Positions 8,706 through 15,567 of a stretch of 56,348 nucleotides of DNA are shown piece by piece. The translations under genes were made by a program, and so were the position numbers. How positions within the stretch are numbered: position 1 is the stretch's first letter; each line of letters opens with the position of its first letter. This DNA comes from Actinomycetes bacterium (GTDB taxonomy: Bacteria > Actinomycetota > Thermoleophilia > BMS3ABIN01), in the NCBI GenBank assembly GCA_024275795.1, contig JAJRYJ010000064.1, forward strand, positions 1 through 56,348, read 5' to 3'. Under the pieces are notes generated by a model that did not search any database, had not been told where the DNA came from, and was given only the letters and a program-made list of their open reading frames with translations.

Positions 8706-8751
8706 GGTCAGAGTTTATAACGTCCTGGACCGACGCAGTCAAGCAGGCATA

Positions 8752-8792
8752 CTTCCACGCACCCGGGAGTACCGTATTGTGTCCCCCTGGTT
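8752..8792 (-). repeat. Right terminal inverted repeat of RAYT element
   Basis: Reverse complement of the left end apart from C at 8760. The outer edge continues into a second CCCTGGTT eight bases away, so the last bases are locally duplicated. Confidence 0.9.
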
Positions 8793-8800
8793 GCCCTGGT

Positions 8801-8876
8801 TGGAGCGGATGACGGGGATCGAACCCGCGATCTTCGGCTTGGGAAGCCGACGCGTTACCAACTACGCCACATCCGC
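8801..8876 (-). tRNA. tRNA-Gly (anticodon CCC)
   Basis: On the minus strand the acceptor stem GCGGATG pairs with CATCCGC, followed by discriminator U and an encoded CCA. The D arm has AGTTGGTAA, the anticodon stem-loop is TCGGC-TTCCCAA-GCCGA (anticodon CCC) and the T arm has GGTTCGATCC. U at the discriminator position is normal for bacterial tRNA-Gly. The 76 nt include CCA. Confidence 0.95.
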
Positions 8877-8909
8877 CCGCGGGATGGATATTCTACAAAA
8901 AAACCGTGG

Positions 8910-9908
8910 CTATTTCGACGGCGAGGCCTTCTCCTCCGCCAGGAACTTCCTGAACCACTCGATGGTGCTCTTCAGGCCGTCCTGCACCGGCACCGTGGGC
9001 TCCCAGCCGATGGTCTCCCTGGCCAGGGTGATATCGGGACGCCGCCGCCTGGGGTCGTCCGTAGGCAGCGCCTGGTAGACGATCTTGCTGGCCGAGCCCG
9101 TCATCTCGATGATCATCTCCGCCAGCTCCTCGATGGTGTATTCCCCCGGGTTGCCCAGGTTCATCGGCAGGTAGTAGTCGCTCATCATCACCCGGTAGAT
9201 GCCGTCCACCAGATCGGAGACGTAGCAGAAGCTGCGCGTCTGACTGCCCTCGCCGAAGACCGTCAGGTGCCTGTCCTCCAGCGCCTGCCTGATGAAGGTG
9301 GGCACGGCGCGGCCGTCGTAGGGGCGCATCCGCGGCCCGTAGGTGTTGAACAGCCTGACGATGCGCGTATCCACGCCCTGCTCGCGCCGGTAGGCCATGG
9401 TGGTGGTCTCGGCGTAGCGCTTGGCCTCGTAGTAGACGCTGCGGGGGCCGATGGGGTTGACGTTGCCCCAGTAATCCTCCGTCTGGGGATGTATCTCCGG
9501 GTCGCCGTAGACTTCGGAAGTGGATGTCAGCAGGAAGCGTGCCCGCTTCCACTTGGCCAGGCCGATGGCGTTGCGGGTGCCGACAGCGCCCACCTTGAGG
9601 GTATGCAGCGCCATCTGCAGGTAGTCGATGGGGCTGGCGGGGCTGGCCAGGTGATATACGTAATCGACTTCCCCGGGAATCTCGATGAAATCGGTGATGT
9701 CCACGTTCATGTAGACGAAATCAGCGGAATCGATGTGCTCCAGGTTGCGCAGGGTGCCGGTGTTGAGGTTGTCCAGGCCGATGACCCGGTGGCCCTTTCC
9801 CAGCAGGTAATCGCAGAGATGCGAGCCGATGAAGCCCGCCGCCCCCGTCACCACTGATACTTTCTGCCGCTCCTTAGCCAATGGTTCCTCCTGTCTGGGC
9901 TTGCCCAC
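8910..9908 (-). CDS. UDP-glucuronate decarboxylase-like NAD-dependent epimerase
   Basis: Short-chain dehydrogenase/reductase that most resembles UDP-xylose synthase, converting UDP-glucuronate to UDP-xylose for glycan synthesis. It has the Rossmann motif [11 protein letters not shown], the family-typical [12 protein letters not shown], and catalytic Ser/Thr with YxxxK in YYEAKRYAE. Other family blocks are [11 protein letters not shown] and [16 protein letters not shown]. The length of 332 fits. It is transcribed opposite to the following glycan cluster. Other extended-SDR sugar epimerases are possible; the SPASP block favours decarboxylase. Confidence 0.88.
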   Translation of the reverse strand: MGKPRQEEPLAKERQKVSVVTGAAGFIGSHLCDYLLGKGHRVIGLDNLNTGTLRNLEHIDSADFVYMNVDITDFIEIPGEVDYVYHLASPASPIDYLQMALHTLKVGAVGTRNAIGLAKWKRARFLLTSTSEVYGDPEIHPQTEDYWGNVNPIGPRSVYYEAKRYAETTTMAYRREQGVDTRIVRLFNTYGPRMRPYDGRAVPTFIRQALEDRHLTVFGEGSQTRSFCYVSDLVDGIYRVMMSDYYLPMNLGNPGEYTIEELAEMIIEMTGSASKIVYQALPTDDPRRRRPDITLARETIGWEPTVPVQDGLKSTIEWFRKFLAEEKASPSK

Positions 9909-10089
9909 TGCTTGCCCACTATTTAACCCGATCAGCGCCTGGCCGTTTCGCGGCCCCCCTTTTTTCTATAAAATATATTCTCACATTTCGCGGTTGCATA
10001 CTATCAGCCCGCTGGCCGGCCTGCCGTAAAAGAGGGGTTCGGACGCGGCGGGGGAAATCATTAGCGACCGCCGTCCCAAGGGATAAAAG

Positions 10090-10524
10090 ATGAACCGAAT
10101 CCAGATAGTGGCCATGGTCGTCGCCGGCCTGATGACCATCACCCTCTTCCAGCTTATCCGCAAGAAGAAGCTGAAGGAGCAGTACTCGCTGCTATGGTTC
10201 CTCACCATCATCGTCATCGTCGCCCTGGCGCTCTGGGAGCCGCTGCTGGAACGCATCGCCGAGGCCGTCGGCATCCAGGTCCCCTCCAACGCCCTCTTCC
10301 TGCTGGCGCTGATGTTCCTCTTCGGCATGGCGCTGCACTTTTCGCTGCTGGTGTCACGGCTGACGGACCAGAGCAAGATGCTGGCCCAGAAGCTGGCGCT
10401 GCTGGAGCGCGACCAGCGGGTGGCGGCGGAAGCCGGGGACGCGGGCGGGAGAAGTACTGGTTCCACTGCTGCCGCAGCGGATTCAGCCGAGGCCCCCGCT
10501 GTCAGGGACGATGACCGTGACTGA
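10090..10524 (+). CDS. DUF2304 membrane protein
   Basis: Small membrane protein of unknown function, common at the head of glycosyltransferase clusters. It has three predicted helices (about 5-22, 34-52 and 67-87), with the family-typical LKEQYSLLWFLTIIVI between the first two. A coiled-coil stretch (LTDQSKMLAQKLALLERDQR) and a disordered Ala-rich tail follow. Its 3' end overlaps the next gene by 14 bases, indicating an operon. Confidence 0.82.
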   Translation: MNRIQIVAMVVAGLMTITLFQLIRKKKLKEQYSLLWFLTIIVIVALALWEPLLERIAEAVGIQVPSNALFLLALMFLFGMALHFSLLVSRLTDQSKMLAQKLALLERDQRVAAEAGDAGGRSTGSTAAAADSAEAPAVRDDDRD

Positions 10525-11548
10525 GCCCGGCTCCATGCGCAGCCGGCTCTCGGCGCTTTTCGGTTCGCGCCTGTTCCGGGCCGCGGTCAGCATCGGGCTG
10601 CTGGCGGCGTTGCTCGTCACCGTGGACCTGCGCGAACTGGGGTCCACCTTGGGCAGCGTCTCCCCCGGCCTGCTGGCGCTGGGCATCTTCGTCTTCCTGG
10701 TGGCCAACATGGTCAGCGTCTCCAAGTGGAGCCTCATCATCAGCGCCCAGGGCGAGCGCGTCTCGTTCTTCTACCTGACGACGCTGTTCTACATCGGCCT
10801 CTTCTTCAACAACTTCCTGCCGACGAACTTCGGCGGCGATGTCATCAAAGCATTCAGACTCTCGCGTGCCACCGGCCACGGAGCCGACGCCGCCGGGTCC
10901 GTGGTGCTGGACCGGGTCAGTTCGGTGCTGGCGCTGCTGCTGATAGCGGTGGTGCCGGCGCTGGTGGAACTGCGGCTGCTGGGCACCGGCCTGCTGCTGC
11001 TGGTATTGGGTATGCTGGCGCTGCTGGCGCTGCTCATCGGCCTCTTCGCCAGCGAGCGGGCGGCGCGGCGGCTGGGCGGCCTCTTCCGCGCCGACCCCAT
11101 CGGCATCCGCAAGCACCTCAAGAGCTTCTATTATTCCATCCATGATTTCCGCGGCCAGCGGCGCACCCTGCTCTCGGTGATGCTCATCTCCCTGGCTTAC
11201 CAGGGGCTGCAGGTATTCACGGTCTACGTTTTGGCACTCTCGCTGGGAATCGACGTGCCGCTGGTCTATTATTTCATCTTCATCCCCATCGTCCTCGCCG
11301 TAAGCATGGTACCCATCTCGCTCAACGGCCTGGGCATCCGCGAGCTGACCTGGGTGGTACTCTTCGGCCAGGTGAGCGTATCACAGGCCGAGGCCATCTC
11401 CATGTCCATCCTGGCGTTCCTGGTGATGACGGTGGTCAGCCTGGCGGGCGGCGTCTTCTACATGTTTGACCGCACGACTCCGGCATCGGAACAGACTGCC
11501 GAGGCTGCGCGGGCAGCCCCCCGGGAGGCGGGACATGGCAGCTCCTAG
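10511..11548 (+). CDS. Flippase-like integral membrane protein (LPG-synthase TM domain, YbhN type)
   Basis: About eight membrane segments with the signatures NNFLPTNFGGDVIKAF and LDRVSSVLALLL, and later SLNGLGIRELTWV. These define the lysylphosphatidylglycerol-synthase transmembrane region without the C-terminal transferase. Members are thought to move lipids or lipid-linked sugars, but that role is not proven. It is 345 residues. The 3' end overlaps the GT2 start by 14 bases, so it is coupled to the polyprenyl-phosphate-sugar-type transferase. Confidence 0.85.
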   Translation: MTVTEPGSMRSRLSALFGSRLFRAAVSIGLLAALLVTVDLRELGSTLGSVSPGLLALGIFVFLVANMVSVSKWSLIISAQGERVSFFYLTTLFYIGLFFNNFLPTNFGGDVIKAFRLSRATGHGADAAGSVVLDRVSSVLALLLIAVVPALVELRLLGTGLLLLVLGMLALLALLIGLFASERAARRLGGLFRADPIGIRKHLKSFYYSIHDFRGQRRTLLSVMLISLAYQGLQVFTVYVLALSLGIDVPLVYYFIFIPIVLAVSMVPISLNGLGIRELTWVVLFGQVSVSQAEAISMSILAFLVMTVVSLAGGVFYMFDRTTPASEQTAEAARAAPREAGHGSS

Positions 11549-12134
11549 AATCATCGTCATCGTGCCGGCCCACAACGAGGCCGCCAACCTGGCGGGCGTC
11601 ATCGCCGACATCCGCGCCCACAGCGACGCCGATATCGTCGTCGTCAACGACGGCTCGAACGACGATACGCCCGGTATCACCCTGCGGGAGGGCGCAGAAC
11701 TGCTGAACCTGCCCTTCAACCTGGGCATCGGCAGCGCCATGCAGACCGGCTTCAAGTTCGCCTGGCGCGAAGGCTACGACATAGCCCTGCAGGTGGACGG
11801 CGACGGACAGCACGACGCCACCCACATCTCCAGCCTGCTCAAGCCGCTGCTGGCAGGCGAGTGCGACATGGTCGTGGGTTCGCGTTATCTCAAGGATAAC
11901 GGCTACGAGGGCTCCGCCACACGACGCCTGGGCACGGCCGCCTTCTCCCGCATCGTCTCGCTGATGCTGCGGCAGAAGCTGACGGACGCCACCTCGGGGT
12001 TCCGCGCCATCAATGCCCGCATGATCGAACTCTTCGCCAACGACTATCCCCGCGACTACCCGGAGGTGGAGGCGCTGCTGCTGGCCCATCTGGCGCGGCT
12101 GCGGGTGATGGAAGTTCCTGTGACCATGCGGTAA
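11535..12134 (+). CDS. Polyprenyl-phosphate-sugar-type GT2, cut short by an in-frame TAA
   Basis: Transfers a sugar from a nucleotide donor to a lipid phosphate (dolichol-phosphate-mannose-synthase-like GT2). It has IVIVPAHNEAANLAGVI, VVVNDGSNDDT, the DxD-type LQVDGDGQHD and the GSRYLKDNG block. The ATG at 11535 replaces a longer frame whose first 23 residues match nothing. The reading frame stops after VPVTMR at 12132. The next 36 codons continue in frame with REGGRSSINFFRSIYYAVKV, the conserved C-terminal motif of this family, to a TGA that overlaps the next gene's ATG. The encoded 199-residue protein therefore lacks its usual tail. Whether it still works is unknown. Confidence 0.88.
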   Translation: MAAPRIIVIVPAHNEAANLAGVIADIRAHSDADIVVVNDGSNDDTPGITLREGAELLNLPFNLGIGSAMQTGFKFAWREGYDIALQVDGDGQHDATHISSLLKPLLAGECDMVVGSRYLKDNGYEGSATRRLGTAAFSRIVSLMLRQKLTDATSGFRAINARMIELFANDYPRDYPEVEALLLAHLARLRVMEVPVTMR

Positions 12135-12245
12135 CGGGAGGGCGGCCGCTCCTCCATCAATTTCTTCCGCTCCATCTACTACGCCGTCAAGGTCTTCCTG
12201 GCGCTGCTGGTGGGTTATTCGCAACGGCGGGCGCCGGAGTCCTGA
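12132..12245 (+). pseudogene. Severed C-terminal tail of the GT2 gene
   Basis: Stop TAA at 12132-12134, then 36 sense codons in the same frame (REGGRSSINFF..., ending YSQRRAPES) and TGA at 12243-12245. That TGA overlaps the downstream ATG as TGATG, just as other gene pairs here are coupled, which shows where the gene used to end. A change of CAA (Gln) to TAA would explain it. Confidence 0.85.
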
Positions 12246-12964
12246 TGCCCATGAGCCGCCGGGGTTACTACGACTATTATTTTTCCAGCGAGGAGATCGA
12301 GGGCAGCGCTGCGCGTATCCGCGCCCTGAACGAGCTTGTCTACGGGCGGATCTCCCCCCACGTCATGCCCGGGTCGCCGGTGCTGGAGCTGGGGGTCGGC
12401 AAGGGGTTCTTCGCCTGGATCTGCCGCGACCACGGCCATGATTACCTCGGAGTCGAGGCCAATGGCGAGCAGTGCGCCCGGCTCAAGAAACAGGGGCTCG
12501 ACGTCATCTGCGCCCAGGTGCCGCCCCTGCCGCCGGAGCTCGAGGACGAATACGGTCTGATCTATGCCGCCCACCTGCTTGAACACCTGCCCGGCAGCCG
12601 CGCCGTGCATGAGCTACTGAGCCAGTGCCGTGACAGGCTCGCCGGCGGCGGCGCCGTCGCCATGCTCTTCCCGGACGCCGAATCCATGGGGTCCGACTTC
12701 TGGAACTGTGACTATACCCATACCTATGCCACTACCGGGCGCCGCATCGCCCAGGCCATGACCGACGCGGGGCTCAGGGTCGTTACAGTCCAGACGTTCA
12801 ACGGCCACTACCGCGGTGGCAGGCGCCTGCTGGCGCGGGCCGGTTCCAGCAGGCTGGTGCGCAGCGTCACGCAGGCGCTTGCCCGCGAACCGGCCAGGCG
12901 TGAACGATATTACCGCGGCTGGCTCTACCTGCAGAAAACCATCCTCGTCGTGGGGAAGCACTGA
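12245..12964 (+). CDS. Class I SAM-dependent methyltransferase
   Basis: Probable small-molecule or sugar methyltransferase. The SAM-binding motif I is VLELGVGKGFFAWI (about residues 44-57), followed by an acidic GVEANGEQ, and the motif-IV-like YGLIYAAHLLEHLPG fits Methyltransf_11/23. It is 239 residues. The start overlaps the former end of the upstream GT2 gene. The location inside the glycan cluster suggests modification of a sugar or lipid-linked intermediate, but the acceptor is unknown. Confidence 0.85.
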   Translation: MPMSRRGYYDYYFSSEEIEGSAARIRALNELVYGRISPHVMPGSPVLELGVGKGFFAWICRDHGHDYLGVEANGEQCARLKKQGLDVICAQVPPLPPELEDEYGLIYAAHLLEHLPGSRAVHELLSQCRDRLAGGGAVAMLFPDAESMGSDFWNCDYTHTYATTGRRIAQAMTDAGLRVVTVQTFNGHYRGGRRLLARAGSSRLVRSVTQALAREPARRERYYRGWLYLQKTILVVGKH

Positions 12965-12972
12965 CCGCCGGC

Positions 12973-13992
12973 ATGGGAATGACCAAACCGCCCGTAAGCA
13001 TCGTTATCCCCGCCTACAACGCCCGGGAACACCTGTCCCGGGTGCTCGACGGAATCATTGAGCAGGACTATGACGGCCTCATCGATGTCGTCGTGGTCAA
13101 CGACGGCAGCAGCGACGACACGCTGCAGATGGCAGAGAACTACCGTGACAGCAAGCGACTGCCGGACAACCGCAGCCTGCGCGTCATCGATCAGCAGAAC
13201 CAGGGGGCGGCGGCGGCTACCAATACCGGCATCGAGGCCTCGAACCACGCGATAGTCTGCAGCGTCGACTCCGACGTGGTCTTGCATCGCGACTGGCTGG
13301 GAAAGATAATCGAGGAGATGCAGGACGAATCAGTCGCGGCGGCGCAGGGATATTACAAGACGCCTTCCGGCGTTTCATTCTGGGCGAGGATGATGGGTTA
13401 CGATGTCGAGGCCCGCTACGACGCCATCGACACCAGGTATGTGACACAGGTATGCACGGGCGACACCGCCTACCGCAGGTCCGCGCTGGAGAAAACAGGC
13501 TTGTTTGATACCAGCTTCAAATACGGCTACGACAACAACATGAGCTATCGGCTCCTGGCCGCCGGCTACAGGCTGGTCTTCAGGAAGGATGCCGTCTGTG
13601 ACCATTACTGGAAAGCTGACCTCATGAGCTACATCAGACAGCAGTACCGTTCAGGCATCGGCCGCCTGCAGCTGGTCGTCAGGCACAGCGAACATGTGAC
13701 CGGGGACAGCGTCTCGGGGATGCGGATGATGATGCAGGTACCGCTGACGTCCCTCTTCTTCATCTCGCTGTTCTTCAGTTTCGTGATCTACGGGTTCAAT
13801 CCACAGGGTCTCTACCTGCTGCTGGTGTCCGCCGTATCACTGGGGGCGCTGCTGCTCGACCGCACCGCCTTCGCCGTCGGGGTCTACCGCAAGCAGCGTG
13901 ACCCGTCGGTGGCGCTGATGCCCCTGGTACACCTTTTACGGAATGTCGTCTGGTGCTGGGCCCTCTTGCGCTGGGCGCTGGGGGCCCGGTGA
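12973..13992 (+). CDS. Membrane-anchored GT2 glycosyltransferase
   Basis: Inverting GT-A enzyme of 339 residues. The N-terminal catalytic domain has SIVIPAYNAREHL, VVVNDGSSDDT, the DxD-like SVDSDVVLHRDW and TGDTAYRRSALEKTG. Two to three hydrophobic helices follow after about residue 255 (VPLTSLFFISLFFSFVIYGF and LYLLLVSAVSLGALLL). The layout is typical of membrane GT2 enzymes that act on lipid-linked or extruded glycans. Its end overlaps the GTG start of the radical SAM gene. The ATG at 12979 is an alternative start. Confidence 0.88.
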   Translation: MGMTKPPVSIVIPAYNAREHLSRVLDGIIEQDYDGLIDVVVVNDGSSDDTLQMAENYRDSKRLPDNRSLRVIDQQNQGAAAATNTGIEASNHAIVCSVDSDVVLHRDWLGKIIEEMQDESVAAAQGYYKTPSGVSFWARMMGYDVEARYDAIDTRYVTQVCTGDTAYRRSALEKTGLFDTSFKYGYDNNMSYRLLAAGYRLVFRKDAVCDHYWKADLMSYIRQQYRSGIGRLQLVVRHSEHVTGDSVSGMRMMMQVPLTSLFFISLFFSFVIYGFNPQGLYLLLVSAVSLGALLLDRTAFAVGVYRKQRDPSVALMPLVHLLRNVVWCWALLRWALGAR

Positions 13993-15494
13993 GCGGGTCC
14001 GCCGACAACCGCGGCGGCGCGCACCCAGTCGGGCCGCCCGGCCCGAAACGCGTCTGCCTGCTGGTGCCGCCGGCGCGTTCCGCTGACAAGGTCCCGGAGC
14101 GTGTCTACGGCTGCACCTTCACCTATTACCGCCAACCGGAGCTCCCCATGCTCTACGTAGCGTCGTTGCTGGAACAGGACGGCCATGCAGTCGAACTTAA
14201 GGACTACTCCGAAGACAGCTGGCAGGACTTCACCGGAGACCTAGCCTCATTCGACTACGACATCTATGTCCTGCATACGGTGCTGCTGGCCGAAAGCGTC
14301 GACCTGCGGGCGGCGCGTCAGATCCTTGAACATACGGAGGCCCACGTCATCTTCTTCGGCCCCCATCCCACCCTGAAGCCGCGCGACTTCCTGCCCTCGG
14401 AGCGCTGCGTCGTCGCCCGCGGCGAGGCCGAGTTCATCATCCGTGACCTGGTGCGGGCCCTGCCGGATGGCGATCTCAATACCATCAAGGGCATCTCCTG
14501 CCTGGACAACGGCGAGCTCATGGAGACCGAAAGCTACGGCGTCATCGACGACCTGGACTCCCTGCCCTTCCCCTCCAGGCACCTGCTCGACGAGGAACGG
14601 GACAGCTTCTACAATCCCAAGTTGCCGGATAAGCCCGTCACCCTGCTGCTCTCATCCCGCGGTTGCAGCTTCCGCTGTTACTATTGCGTGCCCAACTCCA
14701 TCAGCTGGGCGCGGGAGCTTGAGTGGAAGCGCTTCCACGACGGCAGGAAGCCGCCCGTAAAGCTGCGCTCGCCGGAGAACATCGCCAAGGAGTTCAGCGA
14801 ACTGAAACAGCAGGGATACCGTTCCGTCTCCATCATCGACGACATGTTCCTCTTCGGCGGCAAGAAGCGCATCATGGACATCAGCGAGCGCATCAGGGGA
14901 CTGGGGCTCAAGTTCGGCATCCTCGCCCGTTGCAACTTCGTCGCCGACGAGGAGCTGGTAAAAGCCCTGGCGGACGCCGGCTGCGTCTATGTCGACCTCG
15001 GCATCGAATCCATGGACCAGCGGGTGCTTGACGATATCCGAAAGGATACGGACGTCTCTGAGGTATACGAAGCCATCAGGGTGCTTTCGCGCTGCGGCGT
15101 CGAGCCCAAGGCGAACATCATGATCGGCTCCTCGTCGCTGGAAACCAGGGAAAGCATCGACAGGACCGTCAGCGAGATCTCGGACCTGCCGCTCAACTAC
15201 TGCATGTTCAGCATCGCCACCCCCTTCCCCGGCACCGAGTTCGCGGAGATGGCCGAGCAGGAAGGCTGGACTGTGAAACCAGAGATCTATGACCTTGAAA
15301 GCAACCTCTCCCCCACGGACAAGTCGCTGGTCTCCTATCCGGGGCTGTCCAGGGAGGAGATGGAGCAGGCGGTCAAACAGGCCAACCGCCGCTTCTACCT
15401 GCGTCCACGCCGCGCCTGGTTCTTCATCCGCCGGCTGACATCACTGAAGGCCCTCAGGGAACTGATATCCACAGGGTGGAAGGTGATTCGCTGA
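13989..15494 (+). CDS. B12-binding radical SAM protein
   Basis: Uses a [4Fe-4S] cluster and SAM, probably with cobalamin, to modify a lipid or sugar substrate. The N-terminal half resembles a B12-binding Rossmann domain (PMLYVASLLEQDGHAVELKD, FFGPHPTL, ARGEAEFIIRDL). The radical SAM motif CxxxCxxC is in SSRGCSFRCYYCVPN (about residue 228), followed by the FGGKKRIMDI and VDLGIESMDQRVLDDIRK blocks. The layout is that of the BchE/P-methylase/HpnJ group. I chose GTG at 13989, which overlaps the previous stop (GTGA); upstream residues in frame are not conserved-looking. The exact chemistry cannot be read; methylation or ring formation are candidates. Confidence 0.88.
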   Translation: MSGSADNRGGAHPVGPPGPKRVCLLVPPARSADKVPERVYGCTFTYYRQPELPMLYVASLLEQDGHAVELKDYSEDSWQDFTGDLASFDYDIYVLHTVLLAESVDLRAARQILEHTEAHVIFFGPHPTLKPRDFLPSERCVVARGEAEFIIRDLVRALPDGDLNTIKGISCLDNGELMETESYGVIDDLDSLPFPSRHLLDEERDSFYNPKLPDKPVTLLLSSRGCSFRCYYCVPNSISWARELEWKRFHDGRKPPVKLRSPENIAKEFSELKQQGYRSVSIIDDMFLFGGKKRIMDISERIRGLGLKFGILARCNFVADEELVKALADAGCVYVDLGIESMDQRVLDDIRKDTDVSEVYEAIRVLSRCGVEPKANIMIGSSSLETRESIDRTVSEISDLPLNYCMFSIATPFPGTEFAEMAEQEGWTVKPEIYDLESNLSPTDKSLVSYPGLSREEMEQAVKQANRRFYLRPRRAWFFIRRLTSLKALRELISTGWKVIR

Positions 15495-15567
15495 CCAGGG
15501 CTCACGCCCACCACAGCCGCGTCCGGGAAAGGGGTCACGGCAAGAACGGGAGTTGTGCCATTGCGCA

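Larger units (their letters stand above)
7985..8792. mobile_element. RAYT (Y1) transposon bounded by 41-bp inverted repeats
   Basis: An 808-bp unit contains a single Y1 transposase gene and is bounded by near-identical inverted repeats (one mismatch in 41). It is inserted between the GT26 gene and tRNA-Gly; the right end stops eight bases from the tRNA 3' end. RAYT genes flanked by inverted REP sequences are an established arrangement. No target-site duplication is evident, as expected for single-strand Y1 transposition. Confidence 0.85.

Noticed and set aside
9941..9967. Small hairpin followed by six T's on the plus strand
   Set aside because: Stem is only 5 bp and no plus-strand gene ends there; it lies in the upstream region of the minus-strand epimerase.
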